64,000 bases of DNA from an uncultured Pseudomonadota bacterium (GTDB lineage Bacteria; Pseudomonadota; Alphaproteobacteria; RF32; CAG-239). Position 1 is the first letter of the stretch, and each line of letters opens with the position of its first letter. The notes under the pieces were generated by a model. The model saw only the letters and a list, made by a program, of their open reading frames with translations. It made no database searches and was not told the origin of the DNA. The position numbers and the translations under genes are program-made. The DNA is taken from contig CADAJN010000006.1 of NCBI GenBank assembly GCA_902788365.1, positions 1 through 64,000 of the forward strand, read 5' to 3'. This document shows, in pieces, positions 48,352 to 56,718 of this stretch.

Positions 48352-50199
48352 ATGGTACAATACATCATTTTATCAGTTTTGTTCGCCGTCGCTTTTGGCT
48401 TTTTTGCGTATTTCACATTCCGTTATGACCAGTTCGGCTATCGGAACAAATACCGCAAAGATGATGAGCCGGTGAAGTATCAGGAAATCACCAAAGGCAA
48501 TTGGTGGTGGATCGGATGGTGGACAGCATTTATCTTCATTGGTTCGCTCTGGTTCAATCTCTACGTTCAGCCGGTATTCAATGCGAACGTTGCAGACATC
48601 TATCTTGAGATATTGGCGTTTGTCATTTTCTCACTTGTTCTGCAAGGATTCATGTGCGAAGAAGTGGACGAAAATCCAATAGAACTGAAAGGTATTTTCG
48701 GTGTTATCTGTTTCGGTTTCTTGTTACTCTGCTCGCAGTTTTATTCTTGCGACGGTTGGCATGCAGACGGTAAGCAAAAAATGCTTGATCCAAATACAGT
48801 TGTGTTGGAGCAGGATAGTCTTGATGCAGACACTCTCTTAGTGCGTGATAGCATTGTTGTAGCAACCAGTAACAAGGACATCTGTGTGGTATCTTATGCC
48901 ATGGCCGAGAAATCAGGGTTTACCAAGATGGGTGATTTGAAGAATACCTACAAGGTATATTCTTATACCAAGCAGTCGGTGACCTGTGACTTCTGGGCTA
49001 AGACGACGGATGGCAAACAGCACATTGTATACAATGAGCATCTGTGTTACGTCGGACTTCTTGAGCATAAAGGCTTCCTTACTTGGTGGAAAAATCCATA
49101 CTCACCCGGATACGTGCTGATTGATGCTTGTAATCCTAGCAAATACTGGGTCATTCTCGGTATTGATGGGAAAGACTTGCAAATCAACTACACACCGAAT
49201 GCGTGGTGGGGTAAAAACCTAGAGCGTCATATGCGTTGCAATGGCTATGCCGGCACCATATTGGCTGACTTTGACATGGAGATTGACGAGAAGGGTTATC
49301 CCTTTGCGCCGGTTACCACTGAGGAGAACACCATTGCATTTGGCACGCCGATTGTCACCGGTGTGGCAGTGGTTGACTTGATTTCGGGAGAAATTAAGCA
49401 ATATGAGCCAAAAGACGCTCCTGCCTTCGTAAACATGATTCAGCCAAAGGACATCATGTATGATCGCATCACCTGGTGGGGCGACTATATTTACGGCTGG
49501 ATTCACTGGACTGAAAAAGAAGGTTTGACGCAGCCTTGCAAAGGAATGGACGTTGTCCAGACCGACAAGGGAAGTTTCTACTACGTTGGCATCTCTGCAC
49601 AGGGCGATAGCGTTGCAACGCAAGGATATATGCTGATTGATACCCGCACGGGTTCAACGACATATTATCAGCGTCGCGGTATATCTGAGGACTACGCTGC
49701 CAGAGTGATGTGCTCGCCCGAGGATCTTAGTTATAAGATCAAAAACGGTGTGCTGGAGCTCATGGAGCCCATCTATTATAATATAGATGGCATTCCAACC
49801 TACTTTGCCACGTATGTTTCGCCCGCAGACCAGCAGGCGAAGTTGTATGGCTTCTGCTCTGCTGAAAATCGTTCGGTGTGGGCATACGGCGAAACGTTGG
49901 AAGAGGCTCGTCAGAAATATGATGACGCCTGCAGTGCCGCTCTCGGTAAGAATGTCGTTGATTTCAGCGATGCTCAGAACCTGACCTTTGTTGAAGTCAA
50001 AGTGCTGGAGAAGACCAATATTGACAAGGTCTTTTACTTCCGCTTTGACGGATATAAGAACAAGGTCTTTACCGCCGAGCTTCGTCCGGAACTGAGCGAC
50101 ATGCTGTGGGGAACCCAAGGCCGCAAGGTTAAAGTTTCATTCAATAAGACGGACAATTCAAAGTTCGTTACACTCAGTTCGTATGAGATTATGAAGTGA
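48352..50199 (+). CDS. Large membrane-anchored protein, atypical codon use
   Basis: A 615-residue protein. The first ~135 residues contain about four transmembrane helices (~2-22, ~50-70, ~83-102, ~113-131). The remaining ~480 residues form a soluble domain rich in Tyr, Trp, Asp and Gly, probably beta-structured and probably outside the cytoplasm. No family is recognised. There is no Shine-Dalgarno sequence before the ATG (TTATTTGCCGT). Codons are strongly C-ending (ttc, aac, aag, atc), unlike the flanking mltG and hup. This and the promoter likeness to the 39675 operon suggest a shared foreign origin. Confidence 0.6.
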   Translation: MVQYIILSVLFAVAFGFFAYFTFRYDQFGYRNKYRKDDEPVKYQEITKGNWWWIGWWTAFIFIGSLWFNLYVQPVFNANVADIYLEILAFVIFSLVLQGFMCEEVDENPIELKGIFGVICFGFLLLCSQFYSCDGWHADGKQKMLDPNTVVLEQDSLDADTLLVRDSIVVATSNKDICVVSYAMAEKSGFTKMGDLKNTYKVYSYTKQSVTCDFWAKTTDGKQHIVYNEHLCYVGLLEHKGFLTWWKNPYSPGYVLIDACNPSKYWVILGIDGKDLQINYTPNAWWGKNLERHMRCNGYAGTILADFDMEIDEKGYPFAPVTTEENTIAFGTPIVTGVAVVDLISGEIKQYEPKDAPAFVNMIQPKDIMYDRITWWGDYIYGWIHWTEKEGLTQPCKGMDVVQTDKGSFYYVGISAQGDSVATQGYMLIDTRTGSTTYYQRRGISEDYAARVMCSPEDLSYKIKNGVLELMEPIYYNIDGIPTYFATYVSPADQQAKLYGFCSAENRSVWAYGETLEEARQKYDDACSAALGKNVVDFSDAQNLTFVEVKVLEKTNIDKVFYFRFDGYKNKVFTAELRPELSDMLWGTQGRKVKVSFNKTDNSKFVTLSSYEIMK

Positions 50200-50230
50200 G
50201 CAGTTGATTGAAAAATTAACTTTAGTATAT

Positions 50231-50271
50231 AATAACAGCTGCATTCGTGAGAATGCGGCTGTTATTTTTTT
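50231..50271 (+). terminator. Intrinsic terminator
   Basis: AATAACAGCTGCATTC pairs with GAATGCGGCTGTTATT (one mismatch) around a 4-nt loop, followed by T residues. Confidence 0.85.
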
Positions 50272-50368
50272 GTCGCCTTCATGCGCCGGTAAAAATACAA
50301 AAAAAAGAACTCCGACACATAATGTCAGAGCTCTTATGTAACCTATTATTAAAAGTAAATTGCCGAAA

Positions 50369-50641
50369 TTATTTTACAGCGTCTTTTAACAATTTGCCGG
50401 CTTTAAATCTCGGAGCTTTAGAAGCAGCGATTTTGATTTCTTTGCCGGTAGCCGGATTGCGACCCTTACGAGCAGCACGTTTAACAATGTCAAAAGAACC
50501 GAAACCGGTAATTTGAACAGATTCACCTTTTTTCAAAGCTTTGGTAATAACGGCAATGGTAGCCGCAACAACTTTAGACGCTTCGGCTTTGGTAATGCCG
50601 GCAGCAGCTGCAACAGCATCAACATATTCAGTTTTATTCAT
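50369..50641 (-). CDS. hup: HU-family DNA-binding protein
   Basis: A 90-residue nucleoid protein that bends and compacts DNA. It shows the HU pattern: Met-Asn-Lys-Thr-Glu start, Gly-Phe-Gly-Ser-Phe around residue 47 and the beta-arm Arg-Lys-Gly-Arg-Asn-Pro-Ala-Thr-Gly-Lys-Glu-Ile. The ATG at 50641 has AAGGAT upstream; a 15-residue upstream extension is not expected for HU. Confidence 0.96.
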   Translation of the reverse strand: MNKTEYVDAVAAAAGITKAEASKVVAATIAVITKALKKGESVQITGFGSFDIVKRAARKGRNPATGKEIKIAASKAPRFKAGKLLKDAVK

Positions 50642-50834
50642 AATTAAAATCCTTTCTTTACTTTTAAGGTTATCAAGGTTTTTCACCTTTCGTCATTTAT
50701 ATTCGGGGCTTTTTTTTTAAATGTCAAACAAAAATGTTGATTTTTCGGTGTTATTGCGCATTTTTATGCAAAAAAACGCCTGAAAAGCCTTTTGAAGCCA
50801 AAATTTTGCCCGCACAGACAGCTAAAATCGCGGT

Positions 50835-51701
50835 TTAGCGCGCCGAATCGCCGACAGAATCTGCTAAAAATTGCTTAATTTGCGGCAACCGCGCCAAAGT
50901 GTCGGCACGCCCCAGCTCATAAACTTGCCGCAAAACGTCCAAATTCTTTTCGGTATGGCTGATTTTAATGTTGCGGCTCGGCCGAATAACCAGCACCTTG
51001 CCGTCGTTTTGCATTTGTTCAATTTCAGCCAACTCACGATTATACATAATATGCCGATTTTCAATGGCACGCACAAAATTCGGATAGCGCCGATACATAA
51101 TGTGCGCCAGCCACGAAAGTTTGTTTTTGCCTTTTTGATAGCCGGCAGCACGCGTTTGCACCACCACGCATTTGTCATATCCCAGCGCCTGAAAAGCTTT
51201 AACCGGAATACTGTCGGCAATGCCGCCGTCCAAATATGCCACACCGTTAATGCGGCTGATTTTTGATACAAACGGCATAGAGGCCGAAGCCCGTAAATAT
51301 GGCATTTTGTGGCGCAATTCGTCGCAATAAATATATTCGGCTTTGCCGCTTTGCAGATTGGTGCAGGTTACATAAAATTTGGTTTCAGAGGTCTCAAAGG
51401 TTTGATGGTCAAACGGAAACAGATTTTCCGGCAGTTCATGATAACAAAATTGCTCTCCCACCATATTTCCGGTGGTGATGAGCGAATAAAAACTCATATA
51501 ACGCTTGTCATTGGCATATTTGAGGGTATAGCTGATGCTTCGTCCGCGCTGTTTTGATACAAATGCGCAACCGTGAATGGCACCAGCCGAAACACCAATA
51601 ACACCGTCAAACGAAATGCCGTTTTCCAACAAAGTATCCAGCACGCCGGCGGTATATATGGCACGGTGAGCACCGCCCTCTAAAACCAAGCCGCTTTTCA
51701 T
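50835..51701 (-). CDS. Patatin-like phospholipase
   Basis: A 288-residue serine acyl hydrolase of the patatin family (YjjU/RssA type). The oxyanion motif is Leu-Val-Leu-Glu-Gly-Gly-Ala, the nucleophile Ser lies in Gly-Val-Ser-Ala-Gly and the catalytic Asp in Leu-Asp-Gly-Gly. Such enzymes hydrolyse phospholipid or other acyl esters. The ATG at 51701 overlaps the stop of the upstream repeat protein gene (ATGA) and has GAGGAG before it, so the two are translationally coupled. Confidence 0.88.
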   Translation of the reverse strand: MKSGLVLEGGAHRAIYTAGVLDTLLENGISFDGVIGVSAGAIHGCAFVSKQRGRSISYTLKYANDKRYMSFYSLITTGNMVGEQFCYHELPENLFPFDHQTFETSETKFYVTCTNLQSGKAEYIYCDELRHKMPYLRASASMPFVSKISRINGVAYLDGGIADSIPVKAFQALGYDKCVVVQTRAAGYQKGKNKLSWLAHIMYRRYPNFVRAIENRHIMYNRELAEIEQMQNDGKVLVIRPSRNIKISHTEKNLDVLRQVYELGRADTLARLPQIKQFLADSVGDSAR

Positions 51702-52240
51702 GGCTCCTCGCATTTTACGAGTTGATTTTGCGGCGTTGCGCTAATTTCTTCGGCCGTCAAATCATATTTTTTGAACTTTTCGCCTTCAAAGCGCATACAA
51801 AATCCCGATTGCAATACACCGTCTTTATATTCAAAGCGGCCGAGCTGTTTGCCTTTGGAAGTGTAATAAACTTGAATACCGTTTAAAAATCCGCGGCGAT
51901 AATTAAGCAGTTGATAAATGGTGCGATTTTCGTAATAAATTTTGTCCATACCGTTTTTAACGCCTTGTTTGAAATAAGCCCGTTCTTTGAGTTTGCCATT
52001 TTTGCCGAAATATGTAGCCAAGCCGTCCTGATAACCGTTTTTATAATTGATAATGGAAAGGTAGTTGCCATCATCTTGATATTTGGTAATTTTTCCGGTA
52101 ACCGGTTTTTTGTCGGCTCCCTTGCAATATTCTTTGTCGTTTTTTGTAGTGCAGTCATATTCTGGCACAGCGGCATAAGCATAATCGGCAAAAGCCAAAA
52201 ATGCAATGCACAAGTAATAAAATGGGCTTAAGTTTTTCAT
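51698..52240 (-). CDS. Exported MORN_2/YwqK-like repeat protein
   Basis: A 180-residue protein with a signal peptide cut after Tyr-Ala-Tyr-Ala-Ala near residue 24. Several repeats of about 23 residues follow with the Gly-x-x-x-x-Tyr-(Tyr/Phe)-x-x-x-Gly-(Lys)-x-(Leu/Lys) pattern. It resembles the repeat region of the lipoprotein at 31244 but has no lipobox. It is the first gene of an operon with the patatin lipase, overlapping it by 4 nt. The role may be linked to envelope lipid turnover (inference from context). Confidence 0.72.
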   Translation of the reverse strand: MKNLSPFYYLCIAFLAFADYAYAAVPEYDCTTKNDKEYCKGADKKPVTGKITKYQDDGNYLSIINYKNGYQDGLATYFGKNGKLKERAYFKQGVKNGMDKIYYENRTIYQLLNYRRGFLNGIQVYYTSKGKQLGRFEYKDGVLQSGFCMRFEGEKFKKYDLTAEEISATPQNQLVKCEEP

Positions 52241-52329
52241 TTTACGTAACCTTTCGTGTTATAAAATAATACACCAATATATTTATTTTTCAACCCCTGA
52301 AATATTTATTATTTTTTTGACAAAATATG

Positions 52330-52358
52330 TTGACATAATTAGTTTATTGTGCTATTTT
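52330..52358 (+). promoter_or_regulatory. Promoter of the 52378 gene
   Basis: TTGACA (52330-52335), 17-bp spacer, TATTTT (52353-52358), leaving only ~12 nt from the expected start site to the GGAGGG ribosome site of the 52378 ATG. Confidence 0.7.
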
Positions 52359-52377
52359 ATCAATAATGGAGGGAAAA

Positions 52378-53499
52378 ATGACGACCGCTACAGAATTGCA
52401 ACAGCAAAGAGCTCAGGTGAAAGCCGCACGAAAAAAGATAACTTTTTTCGGCAGTCAGGTGATGAAAAAATTAGTTTTCACTCTTGCACTGGCGGCATGT
52501 TGGCAAAATAAAGCGCAGGCGCAGTTACAAAATGTGCCGGAAACCGATTTTTCCAAAGACCGCTTGGAGCTGTTTTTTAATGATTCCACGGTGCAAAAAA
52601 TGAGCACCTTAGAGCGGCTTGAGGCCTATAAACGTGCTTATGTTTCCGAGTTTAGCCGTCGTGCATATTTATATCTGCGTGATAAAATGCTGAAATTAAA
52701 AGCCGCCAATAATAACGGTAAAACACGTAATCGGGCGGCCATCAAGCAAGTCTGCGGCAAAGAAACCAAAGATATCACGCGCTATTGCATGCAATTTTCC
52801 ACTAAAATGTTGCGCGAAGTTGATGAACAAATGTCGCGTGAATACGGCACTCATCCGGTATATGGGCAAATGGTTGAATGGATGAAATCGCCGCAAAGTT
52901 GCCAAGGTGTTATTGATGATTTGAAAAGAGGCTTCAAAAAAGAGCATATTCCGGTCGGAACTTCATTGGAACAGTATTTTGCCACATTAGAAAAACAAGG
53001 CATACGCGGGCCGGTCATCGGTGTAAATCGTATTCGCCATGTGAATAAGAAAACCGGTAAGGTCAGTTATTCTAACCACGCGGTAACTTATTTTGCCTTT
53101 AAGGATGAAAACGGCGATTTACAGCTTAAGTGGATCAGCGCCAATCGCGAATCGGAAAATTCTAACGGGCACGCCCATCCGTATGCTTTGTTTACATATT
53201 GCGGTGCAGCAAATAATGAAGATTTGACTTTTGCCTATACAAAATCGGCACAGCTTTATGAAAGTGCTTTGAAAGATAATCATTATTTTGCACAAGCCAA
53301 AGAACCGGAAACGATAAATGTTGATATTTCCGGTGCAGTGAAAAATCTTAATGTGACTCCGATAGTTGATGAGTCCGTTTTACAAAAGCCGGCTCAGCCG
53401 AATATTCCGCATGTTGAAGCTCCGGCATTAAAGAAAAAAACAGATGCACCGGTGGCACCGCGTCAGCAGATGCGCAAAATGATTCAACGTCGTTTATAA
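52378..53499 (+). CDS. Exported protein of unknown function (possible Cys/His hydrolase)
   Basis: A 373-residue protein. An N-terminal polar stretch (~28 residues) precedes a typical signal sequence (Met-Lys-Lys-Leu-Val-Phe-Thr-Leu-Ala-Leu-Ala...Ala-Gln-Ala), so a start at 52462 is possible; the ATG at 52378 has the better ribosome site (GGAGGG). The mature part has Tyr-Cys-Met-Gln-Phe-Ser and, ~100 residues later, Ser-Asn-His-Ala-Val-Thr-Tyr-Phe, spacing that could suit a papain/NlpC-like Cys-His pair; this is speculative. The C-terminus is Pro/Lys/Arg-rich. Confidence 0.6.
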   Translation: MTTATELQQQRAQVKAARKKITFFGSQVMKKLVFTLALAACWQNKAQAQLQNVPETDFSKDRLELFFNDSTVQKMSTLERLEAYKRAYVSEFSRRAYLYLRDKMLKLKAANNNGKTRNRAAIKQVCGKETKDITRYCMQFSTKMLREVDEQMSREYGTHPVYGQMVEWMKSPQSCQGVIDDLKRGFKKEHIPVGTSLEQYFATLEKQGIRGPVIGVNRIRHVNKKTGKVSYSNHAVTYFAFKDENGDLQLKWISANRESENSNGHAHPYALFTYCGAANNEDLTFAYTKSAQLYESALKDNHYFAQAKEPETINVDISGAVKNLNVTPIVDESVLQKPAQPNIPHVEAPALKKKTDAPVAPRQQMRKMIQRRL

Positions 53500-53524
53500 G
53501 TTTATAAAAAAAATGATATTTCGT

Positions 53525-53558
53525 AAAAAAACACCTCCCGTTTTAAGAGGTGTTTTTT
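53525..53558. terminator. Intrinsic terminator between convergent genes
   Basis: ACACCTC pairs with GAGGTGT, with an A-run before and T-run after, so it can work for both strands. Confidence 0.8.
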
Positions 53559-53580
53559 ATTTGTAAAAGAAATTCTAAAA

Positions 53581-53922
53581 TTAAGTATTTACATATTGTC
53601 GTGCGGCACGCGTTCTGCTCATTGTGCGTTGACGACCTTGCAAGCGTTCCATTTCTTCAGGTGTTTTACGCTCATTTGATGCGCCGCGTAACTTCATCAT
53701 ATATTCATATTTAGACATCGGAGCGGCCGATTGTTGCACGCCTCCGCTCGGTGTTGCAACTGATGCTGATTTGAACGATAACGCCTCTTCGGCCAAAAAA
53801 CGATCAGCTTCCTGTTTAAGCCGTGTTTCTTTAGCACGCGCAGTTTCACGTTCAGGATGCCGCTCTTTATTGTGTTTATCAATGGCGGTTTCCCATCGCT
53901 GTAATGCCGAATTTGTAGTCAT
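53581..53922 (-). CDS. Small basic hypothetical protein
   Basis: A 113-residue, highly charged protein rich in Arg, Glu, Lys and Ala, predicted helical and partly disordered, with no cysteine, signal peptide or membrane segment. The ATG at 53922 has AAAAGGAC upstream. A promoter (TTGCAA, 17 bp, TACAAT; 53982-53954 on the minus strand) is placed correctly for this start. Function unknown. Confidence 0.6.
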   Translation of the reverse strand: MTTNSALQRWETAIDKHNKERHPERETARAKETRLKQEADRFLAEEALSFKSASVATPSGGVQQSAAPMSKYEYMMKLRGASNERKTPEEMERLQGRQRTMSRTRAARQYVNT

Positions 53923-53953
53923 CTTCTTGTCCTTTTCTTCAATTTTATGTCTA

Positions 53954-53982
53954 ATTGTAACATAAAATTGTTGTGTTTGCAA
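53954..53982 (-). promoter_or_regulatory. Promoter of the 53922 gene
   Basis: On the minus strand, TTGCAA (53982-53977), 17-bp spacer, TACAAT (53959-53954). Confidence 0.65.
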
Positions 53983-54051
53983 ATAATATTTAGTAAATTT
54001 TAAGAAAAAAACAATAGACTGATTTTAATAAATAATCAAAGGAGTGAAAAA

Positions 54052-54624
54052 ATGGAAATGCAAGTAATTTTTTGGCTTATTCTGGCCCTTGTTGTCATTT
54101 TTTATGTGCTATATACGCGTCTTATCCGTTGTCGCAACAAAGTGCAGGAATCTATGGCTGATATTGATGTTCAGCTTAAAAAACGCTATGATTTAATTCC
54201 GAATATGCTCAATATGGCAGCCAAATTCATGGAACACGAAAAAAACATTATGACACAGCTGGCCGATGTCAGAACGCGTGCAATGCAGACAACTTTTGTC
54301 GGTTCGCCGCAAGAAAAAATGGAATTGGAAAATCAATTGAATCAAAAATTGCAGGATTTTAAATTTTCACTGGAAAACTATCCGGATTTGAAGTCCAATC
54401 AAACCATGATGACTGCCATGCAAAGCATGAATGAAGTTGAGGAACATATTGCGGCGGCACGGCGTTTTTATAATGCCAACGTTAATGAATTGAAAAATAT
54501 GTGCGAAATTTTTCCGAGCAGTTTAGTGGCATCAGTGCTGAGCATTTCATGGGCGGCAACGCCGTTTTTTGAGGTATCCGACAATGAGCGTCAGCCGATT
54601 GACAGCAAAGATTATTTTAAATAG
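54052..54624 (+). CDS. lemA: LemA family protein
   Basis: A 190-residue protein with one N-terminal transmembrane helix (~3-24) and the LemA helical bundle: Asn-Lys-Val-Gln-Glu-Ser-x-Ala-Asp-Ile-Asp-Val-Gln-Leu-Lys-Lys-Arg-Tyr-Asp-Leu-Ile-Pro-Asn-(Met). The C-terminal Tyr-Asn-x-x-Val-x-x-x-Asn region is present. It opens an operon with two DUF3137 proteins, a frequent partnership. The cellular role of LemA is poorly defined; envelope association is likely. GGAGTG lies upstream. Confidence 0.9.
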   Translation: MEMQVIFWLILALVVIFYVLYTRLIRCRNKVQESMADIDVQLKKRYDLIPNMLNMAAKFMEHEKNIMTQLADVRTRAMQTTFVGSPQEKMELENQLNQKLQDFKFSLENYPDLKSNQTMMTAMQSMNEVEEHIAAARRFYNANVNELKNMCEIFPSSLVASVLSISWAATPFFEVSDNERQPIDSKDYFK

Positions 54625-54629
54625 GATAA

Positions 54630-55616
54630 ATGATGAAACCTCTTAGTCAAGAACAGGTTGCGCAATTTACCAACCAGTCGCAAGAAAATATAACAGATCC
54701 GTTTGATGTATATATGAATGAGGTTATTGTGCCGGAAGTTGATGCGGCCAATAATGAAAAAGAGCGTTGTCGTAACCAGTTTTGGACCTATTTTTGGACG
54801 GCATTGTTTTTGGTCAGCGTTAATGCTTTGGTGGTGCTGTATCGGACTTTGATGTATCATCATGTTTTGCGTGTTGATCAGCTGATTTTTATCAATATTG
54901 TGGCATTGTTGATTGTGTGTTGGCCGTTGTATAGCTGGCGCTTGCAAAAAAAACAAGATGTGTTTGCCACATTTTTGAAGTTTTACGGTGATTTTAAATA
55001 TATTGAACCCGATAAAGAATTGGCTGACGATGTCGGTTTACCGATTGTGCCGGTGCATCAAACGGCTCAGGCCGAACATCATATTGCCGGCAGTTATAGC
55101 GGCACCAAAGTTGAAGTTCGCGATACTGTTTACATTAAGCCGCGGGCAACGGGAATAAAAAAAATAGCAAACGGTGTGGTCATCGGGCTTAATTTCGGCG
55201 AAACACTTGATGTCAACATGTTGCTTTTTGAAAAACATGGGTTTTATCGCAAAAGTAAAATGCCGAATATGTTGACATTGAATGACAAAATCAATATTCC
55301 GGCGGCCAATTATTTTAACATATTTGCCACCGATGCGCAAAGACCAATGAAATTTTTATGTTCGGCTTTTTTTGAAAAAGTGCTTGATATTAAAGATGTC
55401 TTCGGTGCGCGTAAAATGTATGTGATGGCGCAAGATCGGCAAATTAAAATTTTTTTGGAAGGATGCCGGATCTATTTTGATAATTATAAGCTATGGAGCC
55501 GCAAAATTGAGTATGATAAATTTCGGCGACTGCATAAACAGTTTGAAGAAATATTTATTTTTATAGAAACCATTCAAGCGCTTTTACGGAATAACCAAGA
55601 TGAACTTGACGCCTGA
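54630..55616 (+). CDS. DUF3137-family membrane protein
   Basis: A 328-residue protein with two transmembrane helices (~52-72 and ~80-104), then a soluble domain with Phe-Leu-Lys-Phe-Tyr-Gly-Asp-Phe and a C-terminal segment Ala-Phe-Phe-Glu-Lys-Val-Leu-Asp-Ile-Lys that parallels its neighbours. It starts 5 nt after lemA and overlaps the next DUF3137 gene by 17 nt. It is the most divergent of the three DUF3137 paralogues in the window. Confidence 0.75.
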   Translation: MMKPLSQEQVAQFTNQSQENITDPFDVYMNEVIVPEVDAANNEKERCRNQFWTYFWTALFLVSVNALVVLYRTLMYHHVLRVDQLIFINIVALLIVCWPLYSWRLQKKQDVFATFLKFYGDFKYIEPDKELADDVGLPIVPVHQTAQAEHHIAGSYSGTKVEVRDTVYIKPRATGIKKIANGVVIGLNFGETLDVNMLLFEKHGFYRKSKMPNMLTLNDKINIPAANYFNIFATDAQRPMKFLCSAFFEKVLDIKDVFGARKMYVMAQDRQIKIFLEGCRIYFDNYKLWSRKIEYDKFRRLHKQFEEIFIFIETIQALLRNNQDELDA

Positions 55617-56622
55617 TGAAGAATATGCTGCTTTGAAAGCACGTTTTGATGATTGTTATGATACAACATTAAAACCGATATTGCAAAAAAGCGAATCTTT
55701 GCGCCATAAGTATATGTTGTCCTTTTTTGTTTTATTGCTATTGGCGGCAGTGTTCTATCCGCTGATTATTTGCCATGTGTGGCAATCTGTTTGGGCATCG
55801 CAAAATGCTGCGGATGCAGGGATTTTGCTTGGCTTATCGGGTTTTGTTATTATGTTGCTGTGCGGGCCGATTTATTTGTATAAGCGGCAGGCAAAAGCGC
55901 AGGTAATGCCCGAATTTGCCAATTTCTTCGGTGATTTTTCGTATGCTTATGAAAAAACGATTGATGATGAAATAATGCGCCAATCGCATTTGTTTAAGCG
56001 CTATGACCTCCATATCGGCGATGATTATTTCAGCGGTGTTTATGAAAATGTGCATATTGTGATTGCCGAAAACAAACTGTCGGTCATACAAAAGCTTGAT
56101 ACCGCAAACGGTTGGAGCGATGCGCGCAATCAATTAGGGCGCACTTTCGGACAAAATAAACAGCCGCAAACCCGCAGTAAAACCGTATTTCAAGGTATTT
56201 GCGTTTTGCTGGAAATGAATAAAAATTTTGCCGGACAAACGGTGGTTTTGCAGGATAAAGGCATTTTGAATGCGTTTTATCATATCAAAGGTTTAGAGCG
56301 TGTGCGGCTTGAAGACAGCAAATTTGAAAAAATCTTTGAAGTATTTTCTTCAGATCAAATTGAAGCCCGCTATCTGTTAACAACCGCGTTTATGGAGCGA
56401 ATGCTCAAATTGCGCGATTTATACGGCGGACGTGTTATGCAATTCAGTTTCAAAGATAACAAATTATTGATTGCCATTCAAACCAAGCAAAATATGTTTG
56501 AGGCTAATTCCTTTTGGTGCACAAATTTGAATAAAAAGAAAATAGATTTAGTGTTTAATCAATTTTGGACTGTGTTTTCCATTATCAAAATTTTAAAGTT
56601 AAACTTGCGCTTAGGAATGTAA
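55600..56622 (+). CDS. DUF3137-family membrane protein
   Basis: A 340-residue protein with two transmembrane helices (~38-60 and ~72-92). The cytoplasmic part has Phe-Phe-Gly-Asp-Phe-Ser-Tyr-Ala-Tyr-Glu-Lys and the C-terminal family block Arg-Tyr-Leu-Leu-Thr-Thr-Ala-Phe-Met-Glu-Arg-Met...Asp-Asn-Lys-Leu-Leu-Ile-Ala-Ile. It is closer to the 27688 protein than to its operon neighbour. It is third gene of lemA-DUF3137-DUF3137 and probably acts with LemA in one membrane complex (inference). Confidence 0.8.
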   Translation: MNLTPDEEYAALKARFDDCYDTTLKPILQKSESLRHKYMLSFFVLLLLAAVFYPLIICHVWQSVWASQNAADAGILLGLSGFVIMLLCGPIYLYKRQAKAQVMPEFANFFGDFSYAYEKTIDDEIMRQSHLFKRYDLHIGDDYFSGVYENVHIVIAENKLSVIQKLDTANGWSDARNQLGRTFGQNKQPQTRSKTVFQGICVLLEMNKNFAGQTVVLQDKGILNAFYHIKGLERVRLEDSKFEKIFEVFSSDQIEARYLLTTAFMERMLKLRDLYGGRVMQFSFKDNKLLIAIQTKQNMFEANSFWCTNLNKKKIDLVFNQFWTVFSIIKILKLNLRLGM

Positions 56623-56718
56623 AATTATGCCGGCAAATGCGTTGTGCATATTTGATTAAAGTCGGTTGCAAAAAGGTCTTGCAACATATAAATTCAAAGC
56701 AGAATTGGGAGAAAAAAA

